Assembly (NCBI RefSeq): GCF_009932335.1
Contig: NZ_BLJF01000001.1
Coordinates: 930,001-994,000 of the forward strand
DNA from: Pseudomonas asiatica
GTDB taxonomy: Bacteria > Pseudomonadota > Gammaproteobacteria > Pseudomonadales > Pseudomonadaceae
Direction of reading: 5' to 3'
DNA: 64,000 nt
Shown here: piece by piece, positions 50,476 to 59,661 of the stretch
How the letters are laid out: each line of letters begins with the position of its first letter
Numbering within the stretch: position 1 is the stretch's first letter
The notes under the pieces: model-generated
Database searches by the model: none
Told to the model about the DNA's origin: nothing
Seen by the model: the letters and a program-made list of their open reading frames with translations, nothing else
Translations under genes and position numbers: made by a program

Positions 50476-53400
50476 CTACCGCCCGCGCTTCCCGGGCAGC
50501 GGCGCAAACAGCGCTTCGATCTCTTCATCCCCCAGCCGCCATTGCCCGGCCTGCCCGCCATCCAGCAGGCTCGCCGCAAGCGCGGCCTTCTCCTGCTGCA
50601 ACAGCTGGATCTTTTCTTCCACCGTTCCCCGGGTGATCAGCTTGAACACGAATACCGGCTTGTCCTGGCCAATGCGGTAGGCGCGGTCGGTAGCCTGGTT
50701 TTCGCTGGCCGGGTTCCACCAGGGGTCGAAGTGGATCACCGTGTCCGCGGCTGTCAGGTTCAAGCCCACGCCACCCGCCTTGAGGCTGATCAGGAACACT
50801 TCGCTGTCACCCTGCTGGAACTGCTGCACCGGCGTGCGCCGGTCGCGGGTGTCGCCGGTCAGCAGGCTGTAGCGAATCTTGCGCTTCTCCAGTTCCTGCT
50901 CGATCAACGCCAGCATCGAGGTGAACTGCGAGAACAACAGTACCCGGCGCCCTTCGCTCAGCAGCTCTTCGAGCATTTCCAGCAGCGCGCCCAGTTTGCC
51001 CTTGTCGGCCTGGTTGCCTTTGCTTTCCACCCCTTTGACCAGGCGCAGGTCGCAGCATACCTGGCGCAGCTTGAGCAGGGCGTCGAGGATGATGATCTGG
51101 CTGCGCGCGGCGCCATTGCGGGCGATTTCATCGCGGACTTTCTTGTCCATGGCCACCCGCACGGCTTCGTAGGTGTCGCGCTGGGCATCGCTAAGCTCGA
51201 CCCAGTGCACCATCTCGGTCTTGGCCGGCAGCTCGGTGGCCACCTGCTCCTTGGTGCGGCGCAGCAGGAACGGGCGGATGCGGCTGGCCAGGTGGGCCAT
51301 GCGCTCGCTGTCGCCGTGGCGCTCGATCGGTGTGCGGTAGTCCTGGTTGAAGCGCTTCAGGTCACCCAGCCAGCCAGGCATGAGGAAGTGGAAAATCGAC
51401 CACAGCTCGCCCAGGTTGTTTTCCATTGGCGTGCCGGTCAGGCAGACGCGCTGATTGGCCCGCAGCTCGCAAACCGCGAGGGCGGCCTTGCTGGTGCTGC
51501 TCTTGATGTTCTGTGCCTCGTCCAGCACCAGCACATGCCAGGCCTGGGCGCGCAGGTGCTCGAGGTCGCGTGGCACCAGGGCATAGGTGGTCAGGACCAG
51601 GTCGTATTCGTGCAGTTTGGCGAAATGCTTGCTGCGCCCCGGGCCTTGCAGGGCCAGCACGCGCAGCCCGGGGGCGAAGCGCTGGGCTTCGTCCAGCCAG
51701 TTGGGCACCAGGCTGGTCGGCATCACCGCCAGGGCCGGTGCGCTCAGGCGCCCGGACTGTTTTTCCAGCAGCAGGTGTGCCAGGGCCTGCAGGGTCTTGC
51801 CCAGCCCCATGTCGTCGCCGAGGATGCCGCCGGTGCCCATCTCGCGCAGCGCCTGCAGCCAGTTCAGGCCTTGTTGCTGGTAAGGGCGCAGGCTGGCCTG
51901 CAACCCGGACGGCGGTTCTACCTGCAAGTCACGGGCATCGCGCAGGCGACGGCCCAGGTCGCGCACATGCTCGCCACCCTCCCAATGCAGGGGCAGGCCG
52001 TCGATGTCGTTCAGGCGTGAGGCATCGGCACGGTCCAGGCGCAGGGACGGGCCTGCGGCGTCTTCGTGCAGGTACAGTTCGCCCAAGGTGCCCATCACTG
52101 CCTTGATGCGGCCATAGGGCAAGGCAACGCGCAGGGCCGGGGCATCTAGGCGGCCACGGTTGAGGTCGATCAGCAGGTGCTCGTCGTCACTGCGCCGGGC
52201 CAGTTCGCTGGGGCGCAGCAGCTCCGGGTTGCTGCGCAGCAGTTGCAGCACGATCGGCAGCAGGCTGTGGCGCTGGCCATCGACCACGATGCCCAGCTCC
52301 AGGTCGAACCATTCATGGCCGGGCGCTTCGTCGATGGTGGCGTACCAGTCGTCCACTTCCTGCAGGTTGAAGGCGAAGTCGCGGTGGATGTCGATGTTCC
52401 AACCGGCTTCGCGCAGGCGCGGCAGGCCTTCGCGGGCAAAGCGCAGCCAGGCTTCGTCATCGGGCAACTGGAGCATCTCGCCGGCACTGTCAGGCAGGGC
52501 CTTGCTCTGCCGGGTGGCGGCCTTGAAACCGAGGTCGCGCAGCACCTTGCGCAGCGCCTGTTCGGCCTGGGGCTGGCGGCGGATGCGCTGGCAGGTATCG
52601 CCGACCAGGCGGGTCAGCGGCTTGTCGTCGCTGCCGCTGGCGCGCAGGCCGTCGTAGTCGAATGCCAGCGCGGCACGGTGTTGCATCTGCCGTTGCATGC
52701 GGCCGGTCTTGGGCATGTAGGCGCTGAATTCGAGACTGCCCAGGGCCAGGTGCGGCCTGGGCTGCAGGTCGTCAATGAGTTGTTCGTCCAGCGTGGTTGG
52801 GGTAGGGAGTTGGTGGTTCAAGGCGTTGAGCTTGTGGCTGAGGGGCACGACAAGGTGTTCCGGAACGTCAGGAGCGATGGTCAGTTGCAGGGCGATATGC
52901 GGATCGAGGCTGTGCTCGAGTTTACCCACCACGCTGCCGGTGAAATCGAAATAGTAAAGTGGCAGCAGCGCAATCACGCAGTTCAGCGGCGTTTCACCGT
53001 GGTACCAGATGCCCCGATAGTGACCATTGTCCAGCCGCACCCAGCGGAACTCGGCCGCAAGCGTAGGGCCTTCGCGCAGCAGGGGCTTGTTTTCGTTACA
53101 GAGCATGCGGCCGGTATCCAGCGCGCGCTGGAACAGTTCGCCGCCTTCCCGGCCTTTGAGCTGGTAGCCGCGGTCCTGGCTGCCGGCCTGATTGAGCGCC
53201 GAAAGCAGGCGCAAGATGCGGATATCGTCTTCCTTGACGAAGCGCGGAGGTTCGTAAAGGAAATCGTAGAGTGACTGCACACGGCTATAGCGCAGCCCCT
53301 GGTCTTCGCGTGTGCCTTTGCGTATCCGCAGCGCGCAGCCTGGCTCGTCGGTCAGCACGAGTTGGTAGCAAACCATGCGCCCGCGTTTGTCTTGGTTTTC

Positions 53401-53784
53401 GGCAGGCTCCTGCGCAGGCTGTTCGAGACCTTTCAGCCAGCGCTGCAGGTTGGCCGGCAGTGCGTCACCGTCACTTTTCACCGTTGCCTGCTGTTCGCTC
53501 AGGACGAACAGCGCGGCGGCGCAATGCTTGCAGTTGTGCCCCACGGGGCAACTGCACTGGCCGCGTACATGACAGCGGCCAGCCAGGGCGGTGAGGGTGA
53601 TCCTCTGCCGATAAGGGCTGCCCTCACTGCCACGACAGCTGGCTTCGACGAGCGTGCCGGTGCAGCTTTCGATCTCTACCCGGTCTTCCCGGGCGTAACG
53701 CTCGCCGCGTTGCAGGACCGGGCCGGTGAACGACTGGGTCCAGTTCGGGTACTCGCGCAGCAACTGGAGAGCGTCACGGCTCAT
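50476..53784 (-). CDS. SWIM-finger SNF2-family helicase (HepA-like)
   Basis: 1102 residues. N-terminal SWIM zinc finger (CSCPVGHNCKHC, near residue 80), a long middle region, then SNF2 motor: motif I GDDMGLGKTLQALA (near 660), DEAQ box LVLDEAQNIKSS, motif III LTGTPMENN, and C-terminal helicase motifs LISLKAGGVGLNLTAADTVIHFDPWWNP and QATDRAYRIGQ. No nuclease domain. Bacterial SNF2/SWIM proteins translocate on double-stranded DNA; role here unknown. Downstream in an operon after mfd and csiV (4-bp gap from csiV). Confidence 0.92.
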   Translation of the reverse strand: MSRDALQLLREYPNWTQSFTGPVLQRGERYAREDRVEIESCTGTLVEASCRGSEGSPYRQRITLTALAGRCHVRGQCSCPVGHNCKHCAAALFVLSEQQATVKSDGDALPANLQRWLKGLEQPAQEPAENQDKRGRMVCYQLVLTDEPGCALRIRKGTREDQGLRYSRVQSLYDFLYEPPRFVKEDDIRILRLLSALNQAGSQDRGYQLKGREGGELFQRALDTGRMLCNENKPLLREGPTLAAEFRWVRLDNGHYRGIWYHGETPLNCVIALLPLYYFDFTGSVVGKLEHSLDPHIALQLTIAPDVPEHLVVPLSHKLNALNHQLPTPTTLDEQLIDDLQPRPHLALGSLEFSAYMPKTGRMQRQMQHRAALAFDYDGLRASGSDDKPLTRLVGDTCQRIRRQPQAEQALRKVLRDLGFKAATRQSKALPDSAGEMLQLPDDEAWLRFAREGLPRLREAGWNIDIHRDFAFNLQEVDDWYATIDEAPGHEWFDLELGIVVDGQRHSLLPIVLQLLRSNPELLRPSELARRSDDEHLLIDLNRGRLDAPALRVALPYGRIKAVMGTLGELYLHEDAAGPSLRLDRADASRLNDIDGLPLHWEGGEHVRDLGRRLRDARDLQVEPPSGLQASLRPYQQQGLNWLQALREMGTGGILGDDMGLGKTLQALAHLLLEKQSGRLSAPALAVMPTSLVPNWLDEAQRFAPGLRVLALQGPGRSKHFAKLHEYDLVLTTYALVPRDLEHLRAQAWHVLVLDEAQNIKSSTSKAALAVCELRANQRVCLTGTPMENNLGELWSIFHFLMPGWLGDLKRFNQDYRTPIERHGDSERMAHLASRIRPFLLRRTKEQVATELPAKTEMVHWVELSDAQRDTYEAVRVAMDKKVRDEIARNGAARSQIIILDALLKLRQVCCDLRLVKGVESKGNQADKGKLGALLEMLEELLSEGRRVLLFSQFTSMLALIEQELEKRKIRYSLLTGDTRDRRTPVQQFQQGDSEVFLISLKAGGVGLNLTAADTVIHFDPWWNPASENQATDRAYRIGQDKPVFVFKLITRGTVEEKIQLLQQEKAALAASLLDGGQAGQWRLGDEEIEALFAPLPGKRGR

Positions 53785-53788
53785 TGCA

Positions 53789-54361
53789 TCACTGCTCCAT
53801 CATCTCCGGGTCCATTACCGGCATTTTAGGCGTACCTGGTGGTGTCACCTTCAGCAGCACCGCCAGGTGCCCGCCATCGAGGAAGGTCAGCTGGCCGCCC
53901 TTGACGTTGCTGTTGCTCTGCTTGAACTGCTCGCTTTGCAGCACGCTGCCGTTACCGTCCAGCTGGTTGACCCAGAAATTGGCCTCGACCGCGATGAAAC
54001 GGCCCTCGGCGATGCTCAGGTTGCCTTCGATGGGGAAGTGGCCGAACTGCTCGGCGCCTTCACCCAAGGCGATGCGGCTGGGCTCGCTGCCCACTTGCTG
54101 CTGCCAGGCCTTGTGCATCAACACGGTGTAGTCGGCGGTGGCTTCCAGGCGGGTGGCTTCGTCTTCCAGCGCCAGGCGACGCTCGGCGTCCTTCTCCAGG
54201 CGCGGAGCGCCGGCGCTCCAGTCTTCGGGGGCAAACGGGCTGGTGAAGGCGGGCACGCTGTTCTGCCGCACCAGGATCATTTCTACCTGATACAGGCCTT
54301 CGGCGAAGGCGGCCGGGGCGAACAGCGCCAGCAGCAGGGTCAGGCAACGGATGGCACGCAT
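53789..54361 (-). CDS. csiV: CsiV-family periplasmic protein
   Basis: 190 residues with a Sec signal (RAIRCLTLLLALFAPAAFA, cut near residue 20) and the CsiV core LYQVEMILVRQNSVPAFTSPFAPEDW. In Vibrio CsiV is a periplasmic partner of LpoA/PBP1a; the name is transferred by family and by its place beside mfd, conserved in gamma-proteobacteria. AAGGAAG ribosome site; 9 bp after mfd. Confidence 0.85.
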   Translation of the reverse strand: MRAIRCLTLLLALFAPAAFAEGLYQVEMILVRQNSVPAFTSPFAPEDWSAGAPRLEKDAERRLALEDEATRLEATADYTVLMHKAWQQQVGSEPSRIALGEGAEQFGHFPIEGNLSIAEGRFIAVEANFWVNQLDGNGSVLQSEQFKQSNSNVKGGQLTFLDGGHLAVLLKVTPPGTPKMPVMDPEMMEQ

Positions 54362-54370
54362 GGGTCTTCC

Positions 54371-57300
54371 TTAGGCAGGCTGTGGGGTCAGGCGCTCGAA
54401 CAGCGCCTCCAGGGTATTGAAACGTTCGTCGGGGCGCTCCATGGGCACCAGGAAACGGAACTGGGTGGCGCCTTCGAACTTGTAGCGTTTGGGCTGGCCC
54501 TGAATCAGCTTGATCAGGGTCAGCGGGTCGACCGGGGTCTCGGCCTCGAACTCGATCTTGCCGCCGTTGGGGCCGGCGTCGACTTTCTTGATGCCGAGCT
54601 TTTCCGCGTGCAGCTTGAGCGAGGTCAGGCGCATCAGGTTCTTGGTCGGCTCGGGCAGCAGGCCGAAGCGGTCGATCATTTCCACCTGCAGGTCCTTGAG
54701 GCCTTCTTCATCGGCGGCCGAGGCAATGCGCTTGTACAGGATCAGCCGTGCATGCACGTCGGGCAGGTAGTCCTCGGGGATCAGTGCCGGCAGGCGCAGG
54801 TTGATTTCCGGACCACCACCCAGCGGCTGCTCAAGGTTGGGCTGGGTACCCTTGCGGATCGCCTTGACCGCGCGTTCGAGCATTTCCATGTACAAGGTAA
54901 AGCCCACCGCCTGGATCTGCCCGCTCTGGCCTTCGCCCAGCAGCTCGCCGGCTCCGCGAATCTCCAGGTCGTTGGTGGCCAGCACGAAGCCGGCACCGAG
55001 GTCCTGGGTGTTGGCGATCGCCTCCAGGCGTTTTTCGGCGTCGGCGCTGACCTTCTGCCGGGTTGGCGTCAGCAGGTAGGCGTAGGCCTGGTGGTGGCTT
55101 CGGCCAACACGGCCGCGCAGCTGGTGCAGCTGGGCCAGGCCGAACTTGTCGGCGCGCTCGATGACGATCGTGTTGGCGCTGGGCACGTCGATGCCGGTTT
55201 CGATGATGGTCGAGGCCACCAGCACGTTGAAGCGCTTGTGGTAGAAATCGCTCATCACCTGTTCCAGCTCGCGCTCGCGCATCTGCCCGTGGCCGATACC
55301 GATGCGCGCCTCTGGCACCAGTTCGGCAAGGTCGGCGGCGCATTTCTCGATGGTTTTCACATCGTTGTGCAGGTAGTACACCTGGCCACCGCGCAGCAGC
55401 TCGCGCAGCAGCGCCTCCTTGACCGTGCTCTTGTTCTGCTCCATGACGAAGGTGCGTACCGACAGGCGGCGCGCTGGCGGCGTGGCGATGATCGACAGGT
55501 CGCGCATGCCCGCCACCGCCATGTTCAGCGTACGCGGGATCGGCGTGGCGGTGAGGGTGAGGATGTCCACTTCGCTGCGCAGGGCCTTGAGCTGTTCCTT
55601 CTGGCGCACGCCAAAGCGGTGCTCTTCGTCGATGATGGCCAGGCCCAGGTCCTTGAAGCGTACATCGTCCTGCAGCAGCTTGTGGGTGCCGATGAGGATG
55701 TCGATCTTGCCTTCGGCCAGATCGGCGGCGGCGTTGGCCACTTCCTTGGCCGACTTGAAGCGGCTCATCACCTCCACGGTCACCGGCCAGTCGGCAAAGC
55801 GGTCGCGGAAGCTGTTGTAGTGCTGCTGGGCGAGCAGGGTGGTGGGCACCAGCACGGCCACCTGGCGGCCGCTGTGTACGGCGATGAACGCTGCGCGCAT
55901 GGCCACTTCGGTCTTGCCGAAGCCGACGTCGCCGCACACCAGGCGGTCCATCGGCTTGGGCGCCAGCATGTCGGCACGCACGGCTTCGATGGCAGCCTGC
56001 TGATCCGGGGTTTCCTCGAACGGGAAGCCGGCGCTGAAGGTGGCGTAGTCGGCGGACGGGTCGGCAAATGCATAGCCTTTGCGCGCGGCGCGGCGGGCAT
56101 AGATATCGAGCAGTTCGGCGGCGACGTCGCGCACTTGTTCGGCGGCCTTGCGCTTGGCCTTCTGCCAGGCCTCCGAGCCCAGCCGGTGCAGCGGTGCCAG
56201 GGCATCGTCGCTCCCGGTGTAGCGAGCGATCAGATGCAGGTTGGCCACCGGCACGTACAGCTTGGCGCCCTCGGCGTATTCCAGGGTGAGGAATTCGGCG
56301 GCCTGGCCGTCGATTTCCAGGGTGGCCAGGCCCAGGTAGCGGCCCACGCCATGGTCGATGTGCACCACCGGCGCGCCTTCGCGCAGCTCGGTCAGGTTCT
56401 TGATCACCGCGTCGTTGGCGGTTTCGCCACGCTTGTCGCGGCGCCGGCGCTGCATGACTCGCTGGCCGAACAGCGGGCTTTCGGCGATCAGGGCCAGGCC
56501 TGGGTCGTCCAGCAGCAGGCCTTCGTCCAGTGGGGCGATGGTGATTGCCAGGCGTTCGCTGCCGGTGATGAAGTCGGCCCAGCCGTCGACGGTATGCGGG
56601 CGCAGTTTCAGCCGCTCGAGCAGCTCCAGCAGCACTTCGCGGCGGCCCGCCGATTCGGCGGTGAACAACACCCGGCCGGGGAACTGGTCGAGGAAGTTGG
56701 CCAGTTCGGCCAGGGGCTGGTTGGCCTTGGCTTCGATTGCCAGGTTGGGCAGGGCGCGTGCCGGGAAGCGCTCGCGACCCACGCCCGGGTCGAGGTCTTC
56801 GGTGCTGACCACTACCCGTGGCCATTGCTTGAGCCGGGCAAAGCAGTCTTCCACCGGCAGGAACAGCTCGGCCGGCGGCAGCAGCGGCCGGCTCAGGTCG
56901 CCACGGCGGTCTTCATAACGCCCGCGCACGTCGTTCCAGAAGTGTTCGGCGGCCTGTTCCACGCCGGGCAGCGAGAACACCTGGGTGTCGGCCGGCAGGT
57001 AGTCGAACAGGGTCGAGGTTTCTTCGAAGAACAGCGGCAGGTAGTACTCGATGCCGGCGGGGATGATACCGCTGGCCAGGTCCTGGAAGATCGCGCTGCG
57101 GCGGAAATCGACATCGAAGCGTTCGCGGAAGCGCGCCTTGAAGCGGGTCACTTCCTCTTTCTGCATCGGGAACTCGCGCGCCGGCAGCAGGCGCACCGAA
57201 TCCACCTTGTCGATCGAGCGCTGGGTCTCGGGGTCGAAGGTGCGCAGCGTCTCGATCTCGTCATCGAACAGGTCGATACGGTAGGGCAGCTTGCTACCCA

Positions 57301-57820
57301 TCGGGAACAGGTCGATCAACGCGCCGCGCACGGCGAACTCGCCATGCTCGTAGACGGTGTCGACGCAGCGATAGCCACTGGCCTCCAGGCGCAGGCGCAT
57401 CTGCTCCACATCGATGGTCTGGCCCACGTCCAGCACCAGGCTGCTGCCCAGCAGGAAGCGGGTCGGCGCCAGGCGGTGCAGGGCGGTGGTGACCGGCACC
57501 ACGAGGATGCCGTGGCTCAGCTCGGGCAGGCGGTAGAGGCTGGCGATGCGCTGGGAAATGATGTCCTGGTGCGGCGAGAACAGGTCGTAGGGCAGGGTTT
57601 CCCAATCGGGGAACGGCAGCACCGGCAGGTCCGGGGCAAAGAAGCGAAGTTCCTGTTCCAGACGATCGGCAGCCTGGCTGTCGGCTGTCAGCAGCAAAGT
57701 GAAGCGGCCCGCGCTGCTGGCGGCCTCGGCGATGGCCAGGCTGAGGGCGGCACCGGGTAGATTGCCCCAGGTTTGTTTGCCGGCCGTGGCCGACATTTGC
57801 GGTAGGCGCAGAACTGACAC
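54371..57820 (-). CDS. mfd: transcription-repair coupling factor
   Basis: 1149 residues. N-terminal UvrB-homology (about 1-340), RNA polymerase-interacting domain (about 470-545), translocase with Walker A CGDVGFGKTEVAMRAAF (near 635), DEEHRFGVRQKEQL box and QLRGRVGRSHHQAYAY motif VI, and the C-terminal TRCF domain. Mfd removes stalled RNA polymerase and recruits UvrA. I use the GTG at 57820, since GGAG lies about 11 bp before it; another GTG 12 bp upstream has GGA directly adjacent, too close. First gene of mfd-csiV-helicase. Confidence 0.95.
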   Translation of the reverse strand: MSVLRLPQMSATAGKQTWGNLPGAALSLAIAEAASSAGRFTLLLTADSQAADRLEQELRFFAPDLPVLPFPDWETLPYDLFSPHQDIISQRIASLYRLPELSHGILVVPVTTALHRLAPTRFLLGSSLVLDVGQTIDVEQMRLRLEASGYRCVDTVYEHGEFAVRGALIDLFPMGSKLPYRIDLFDDEIETLRTFDPETQRSIDKVDSVRLLPAREFPMQKEEVTRFKARFRERFDVDFRRSAIFQDLASGIIPAGIEYYLPLFFEETSTLFDYLPADTQVFSLPGVEQAAEHFWNDVRGRYEDRRGDLSRPLLPPAELFLPVEDCFARLKQWPRVVVSTEDLDPGVGRERFPARALPNLAIEAKANQPLAELANFLDQFPGRVLFTAESAGRREVLLELLERLKLRPHTVDGWADFITGSERLAITIAPLDEGLLLDDPGLALIAESPLFGQRVMQRRRRDKRGETANDAVIKNLTELREGAPVVHIDHGVGRYLGLATLEIDGQAAEFLTLEYAEGAKLYVPVANLHLIARYTGSDDALAPLHRLGSEAWQKAKRKAAEQVRDVAAELLDIYARRAARKGYAFADPSADYATFSAGFPFEETPDQQAAIEAVRADMLAPKPMDRLVCGDVGFGKTEVAMRAAFIAVHSGRQVAVLVPTTLLAQQHYNSFRDRFADWPVTVEVMSRFKSAKEVANAAADLAEGKIDILIGTHKLLQDDVRFKDLGLAIIDEEHRFGVRQKEQLKALRSEVDILTLTATPIPRTLNMAVAGMRDLSIIATPPARRLSVRTFVMEQNKSTVKEALLRELLRGGQVYYLHNDVKTIEKCAADLAELVPEARIGIGHGQMRERELEQVMSDFYHKRFNVLVASTIIETGIDVPSANTIVIERADKFGLAQLHQLRGRVGRSHHQAYAYLLTPTRQKVSADAEKRLEAIANTQDLGAGFVLATNDLEIRGAGELLGEGQSGQIQAVGFTLYMEMLERAVKAIRKGTQPNLEQPLGGGPEINLRLPALIPEDYLPDVHARLILYKRIASAADEEGLKDLQVEMIDRFGLLPEPTKNLMRLTSLKLHAEKLGIKKVDAGPNGGKIEFEAETPVDPLTLIKLIQGQPKRYKFEGATQFRFLVPMERPDERFNTLEALFERLTPQPA

Positions 57821-57934
57821 GGGAGATTGCACTCCAAGCGTTGCGGCAAAGAGATCGATTGTACCGGTGACGGTGCCGGCTGTCAGGTTCGAAAGGGCGT
57901 GAACGCTGGCTTGCGTGGCCGCGACAGGCGCTCA

Positions 57935-57963
57935 TTGCCCGTAACGCGTTGGGGCGTCATAAT
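57935..57963 (+). promoter_or_regulatory. candidate gap promoter
   Basis: TTGCCC (57935-57940), 17-bp spacer, CATAAT (57958-57963), 40 bp before the proposed GTG start of gap. Confidence 0.5.
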
Positions 57964-58002
57964 GTAGCCCCTTTTTTCTGTCCCTACATGTGGAAGGTTC
58001 CC

Positions 58003-59451
58003 GTGACTCAGAAGCCCGACCAGTGTCTTGGTGAGTGGATCGATCGTGAAGCCCTGGCTGAAGCGATGATCCCGCTTATCGGTCAGCTCTACCGCAACAA
58101 CAACGTGGTGAGCTCGATTTATGGCCGTAGCCTGATCAACCGTTCGGTTATCTCGATCCTCAAGGCGCACCGCTTTGCGCGTCATCGTCAAGCCGACGAA
58201 ACCGAACTGTCCGTCCACGAGACATTCCCCCTGCTCAAGGCCATGAGCGAGCTGAAACTGGGCGCCGCTTCGGTCGACCTGGGCAAGCTGGCCAACAAGT
58301 TCAAGCAGGAAGGCAATGGCCGCACTGCCGAGCAGTTCGTCCGTGAAGAACTGGCCGCGGTAGTTGGCCAGCAGAACGCTTCGGCGCGCAAGGGCACCGA
58401 CGTTGTGCTGTACGGTTTCGGTCGCATCGGCCGCCTGCTGGCGCGCATCCTGATCGAGAAGACCGGTGGTGGCGACGGCCTGCGCCTGCGCGCCATCGTC
58501 GTGCGCAAGGGCGCCGAGAACGACCTGGTCAAGCGTGCCAGCCTGCTGCGCCGTGACTCGGTGCACGGCCCGTTCGATGGCACCATCACCATCGACGAAG
58601 CCAACAACACCATCACCGCCAACGGCAACCTGATCCAGGTTATCTACGCCAAGAGCCCGAGCGAAGTCGACTACACCCAGTACGGCATCGAAAACGCGCT
58701 GATCGTCGACAACACCGGCGTATGGCGTGATGCCGACGGCCTGGGCCAGCACCTGGCCTGCCCGGGCGCTGCCCGCGTGATCCTCACCGCACCTGGCAAG
58801 GGCGCGCTGAAGAACATCGTGCACGGCATCAACCACGGCGACATCGCTGCCGATGACAAGATCATCTCGGCCGCTTCCTGCACCACCAACGCCATCGTGC
58901 CGGTGCTCAAGGCCATCAACGACCAGTACGGCATCGTCAACGGCCACGTCGAAACCGTTCACTCGTTCACCAACGACCAGAACCTGATCGACAACTTCCA
59001 CAAGGGCAGCCGCCGCGGCCGCGCCGCGCCGCTGAACATGGTCATCACCGAAACCGGCGCCGCCACTGCTGCCGCCAAGGCACTGCCAGTGCTGAAGGGC
59101 AAGCTGACCGGCAACGCCATTCGCGTACCGACGCCGAACGTTTCGATGGCCATCCTCAACCTGAACCTCGAGAAGGCCACCAGCCGCGACGAGATCAACG
59201 AGTACCTGCGCCAGACCGCCATGCACTCGGAACTGCACAAGCAGATCGATTACGTCAGCTCGCAGGAAGTGGTTTCGACCGACTTCGTCGGTTCGCGCCA
59301 CGCCGGTGTGGTTGACGCCGAAGCGACCATCTGCAATGACAACCGCGTTGTTCTGTACGTCTGGTACGACAACGAATTCGGTTACAGCTGCCAGGTGGTT
59401 CGTGTGATGGAAGAGATGGCCGGTGTGAACCCGCCAGCGTTTCCGCACTGA
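58003..59451 (+). CDS. gap: glyceraldehyde-3-phosphate dehydrogenase, long form
   Basis: About 482 residues, with a 110-120-residue N-terminal extension absent from ordinary GapA. Dehydrogenase core: NAD loop VVLYGFGRIGRLLARIL (near 130), active Cys in ISAASCTTNAIVPVL (near 290), and the C-terminal NEFGYSCQVVRVMEEM. The long form is found in pseudomonads and is thought to serve gluconeogenic or other growth modes. I choose the GTG at 58003 because GGAAGG lies 5 bp upstream; the ATG at 57988 (487 residues) has no ribosome site but may be the annotated start elsewhere. Confidence 0.93.
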   Translation: MTQKPDQCLGEWIDREALAEAMIPLIGQLYRNNNVVSSIYGRSLINRSVISILKAHRFARHRQADETELSVHETFPLLKAMSELKLGAASVDLGKLANKFKQEGNGRTAEQFVREELAAVVGQQNASARKGTDVVLYGFGRIGRLLARILIEKTGGGDGLRLRAIVVRKGAENDLVKRASLLRRDSVHGPFDGTITIDEANNTITANGNLIQVIYAKSPSEVDYTQYGIENALIVDNTGVWRDADGLGQHLACPGAARVILTAPGKGALKNIVHGINHGDIAADDKIISAASCTTNAIVPVLKAINDQYGIVNGHVETVHSFTNDQNLIDNFHKGSRRGRAAPLNMVITETGAATAAAKALPVLKGKLTGNAIRVPTPNVSMAILNLNLEKATSRDEINEYLRQTAMHSELHKQIDYVSSQEVVSTDFVGSRHAGVVDAEATICNDNRVVLYVWYDNEFGYSCQVVRVMEEMAGVNPPAFPH

Positions 59452-59469
59452 TACGCTTGTAAGGCAATG

Positions 59470-59503
59470 AAAAAACGGGAACCTTCGGGTTCCCGTTTTT
59501 TTT
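59470..59503 (+). terminator. rho-independent terminator of gap
   Basis: AAAACGGGAACC-TTCG-GGTTCCCGTTTT: a perfect stem with a UUCG-type tetraloop and eight T, 19 bp after the stop. Symmetric, so active both ways. Confidence 0.96.
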
Positions 59504-59534
59504 CGCCTGATAAACCGATCGGGCATTTACTGTG

Positions 59535-59644
59535 TCTGTACTGGCCCTTTCGCGGGCACGCCCGCTCCCACAGGGATATCACAGGGCTGGAGGGCAGTGG
59601 GGTACCTGTGGGAGCGGGCGTGCCCGCGAAAGGGCCAGTACAGA
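59535..59644. repeat. REP pair, CGCTCCCACA family, in the apbE leader
   Basis: TCTGTACTGGCCCTTTCGCG … and …CGCGAAAGGGCCAGTACAGA: two near-perfect arms of about 35 bp, including CGGGCACGCCCGCTCCCACAGG and its complement. It ends 18 bp before the proposed apbE start. Confidence 0.95.
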
Positions 59645-59661
59645 CATTCGAGATCTCGATA

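Noticed and set aside
53726..57760. Very long open frame (1344 codons) on the plus strand opposite mfd
   Set aside because: It runs antisense to the well-conserved mfd and csiV genes, has the low-complexity Ala/Gly/Gln/Val-rich look of a GC-rich shadow frame, and no recognisable domain.
59467..59661. Upstream extension of apbE to ATG 59467
   Set aside because: The extra residues are encoded by the gap terminator and a REP palindrome, so this start is not likely.
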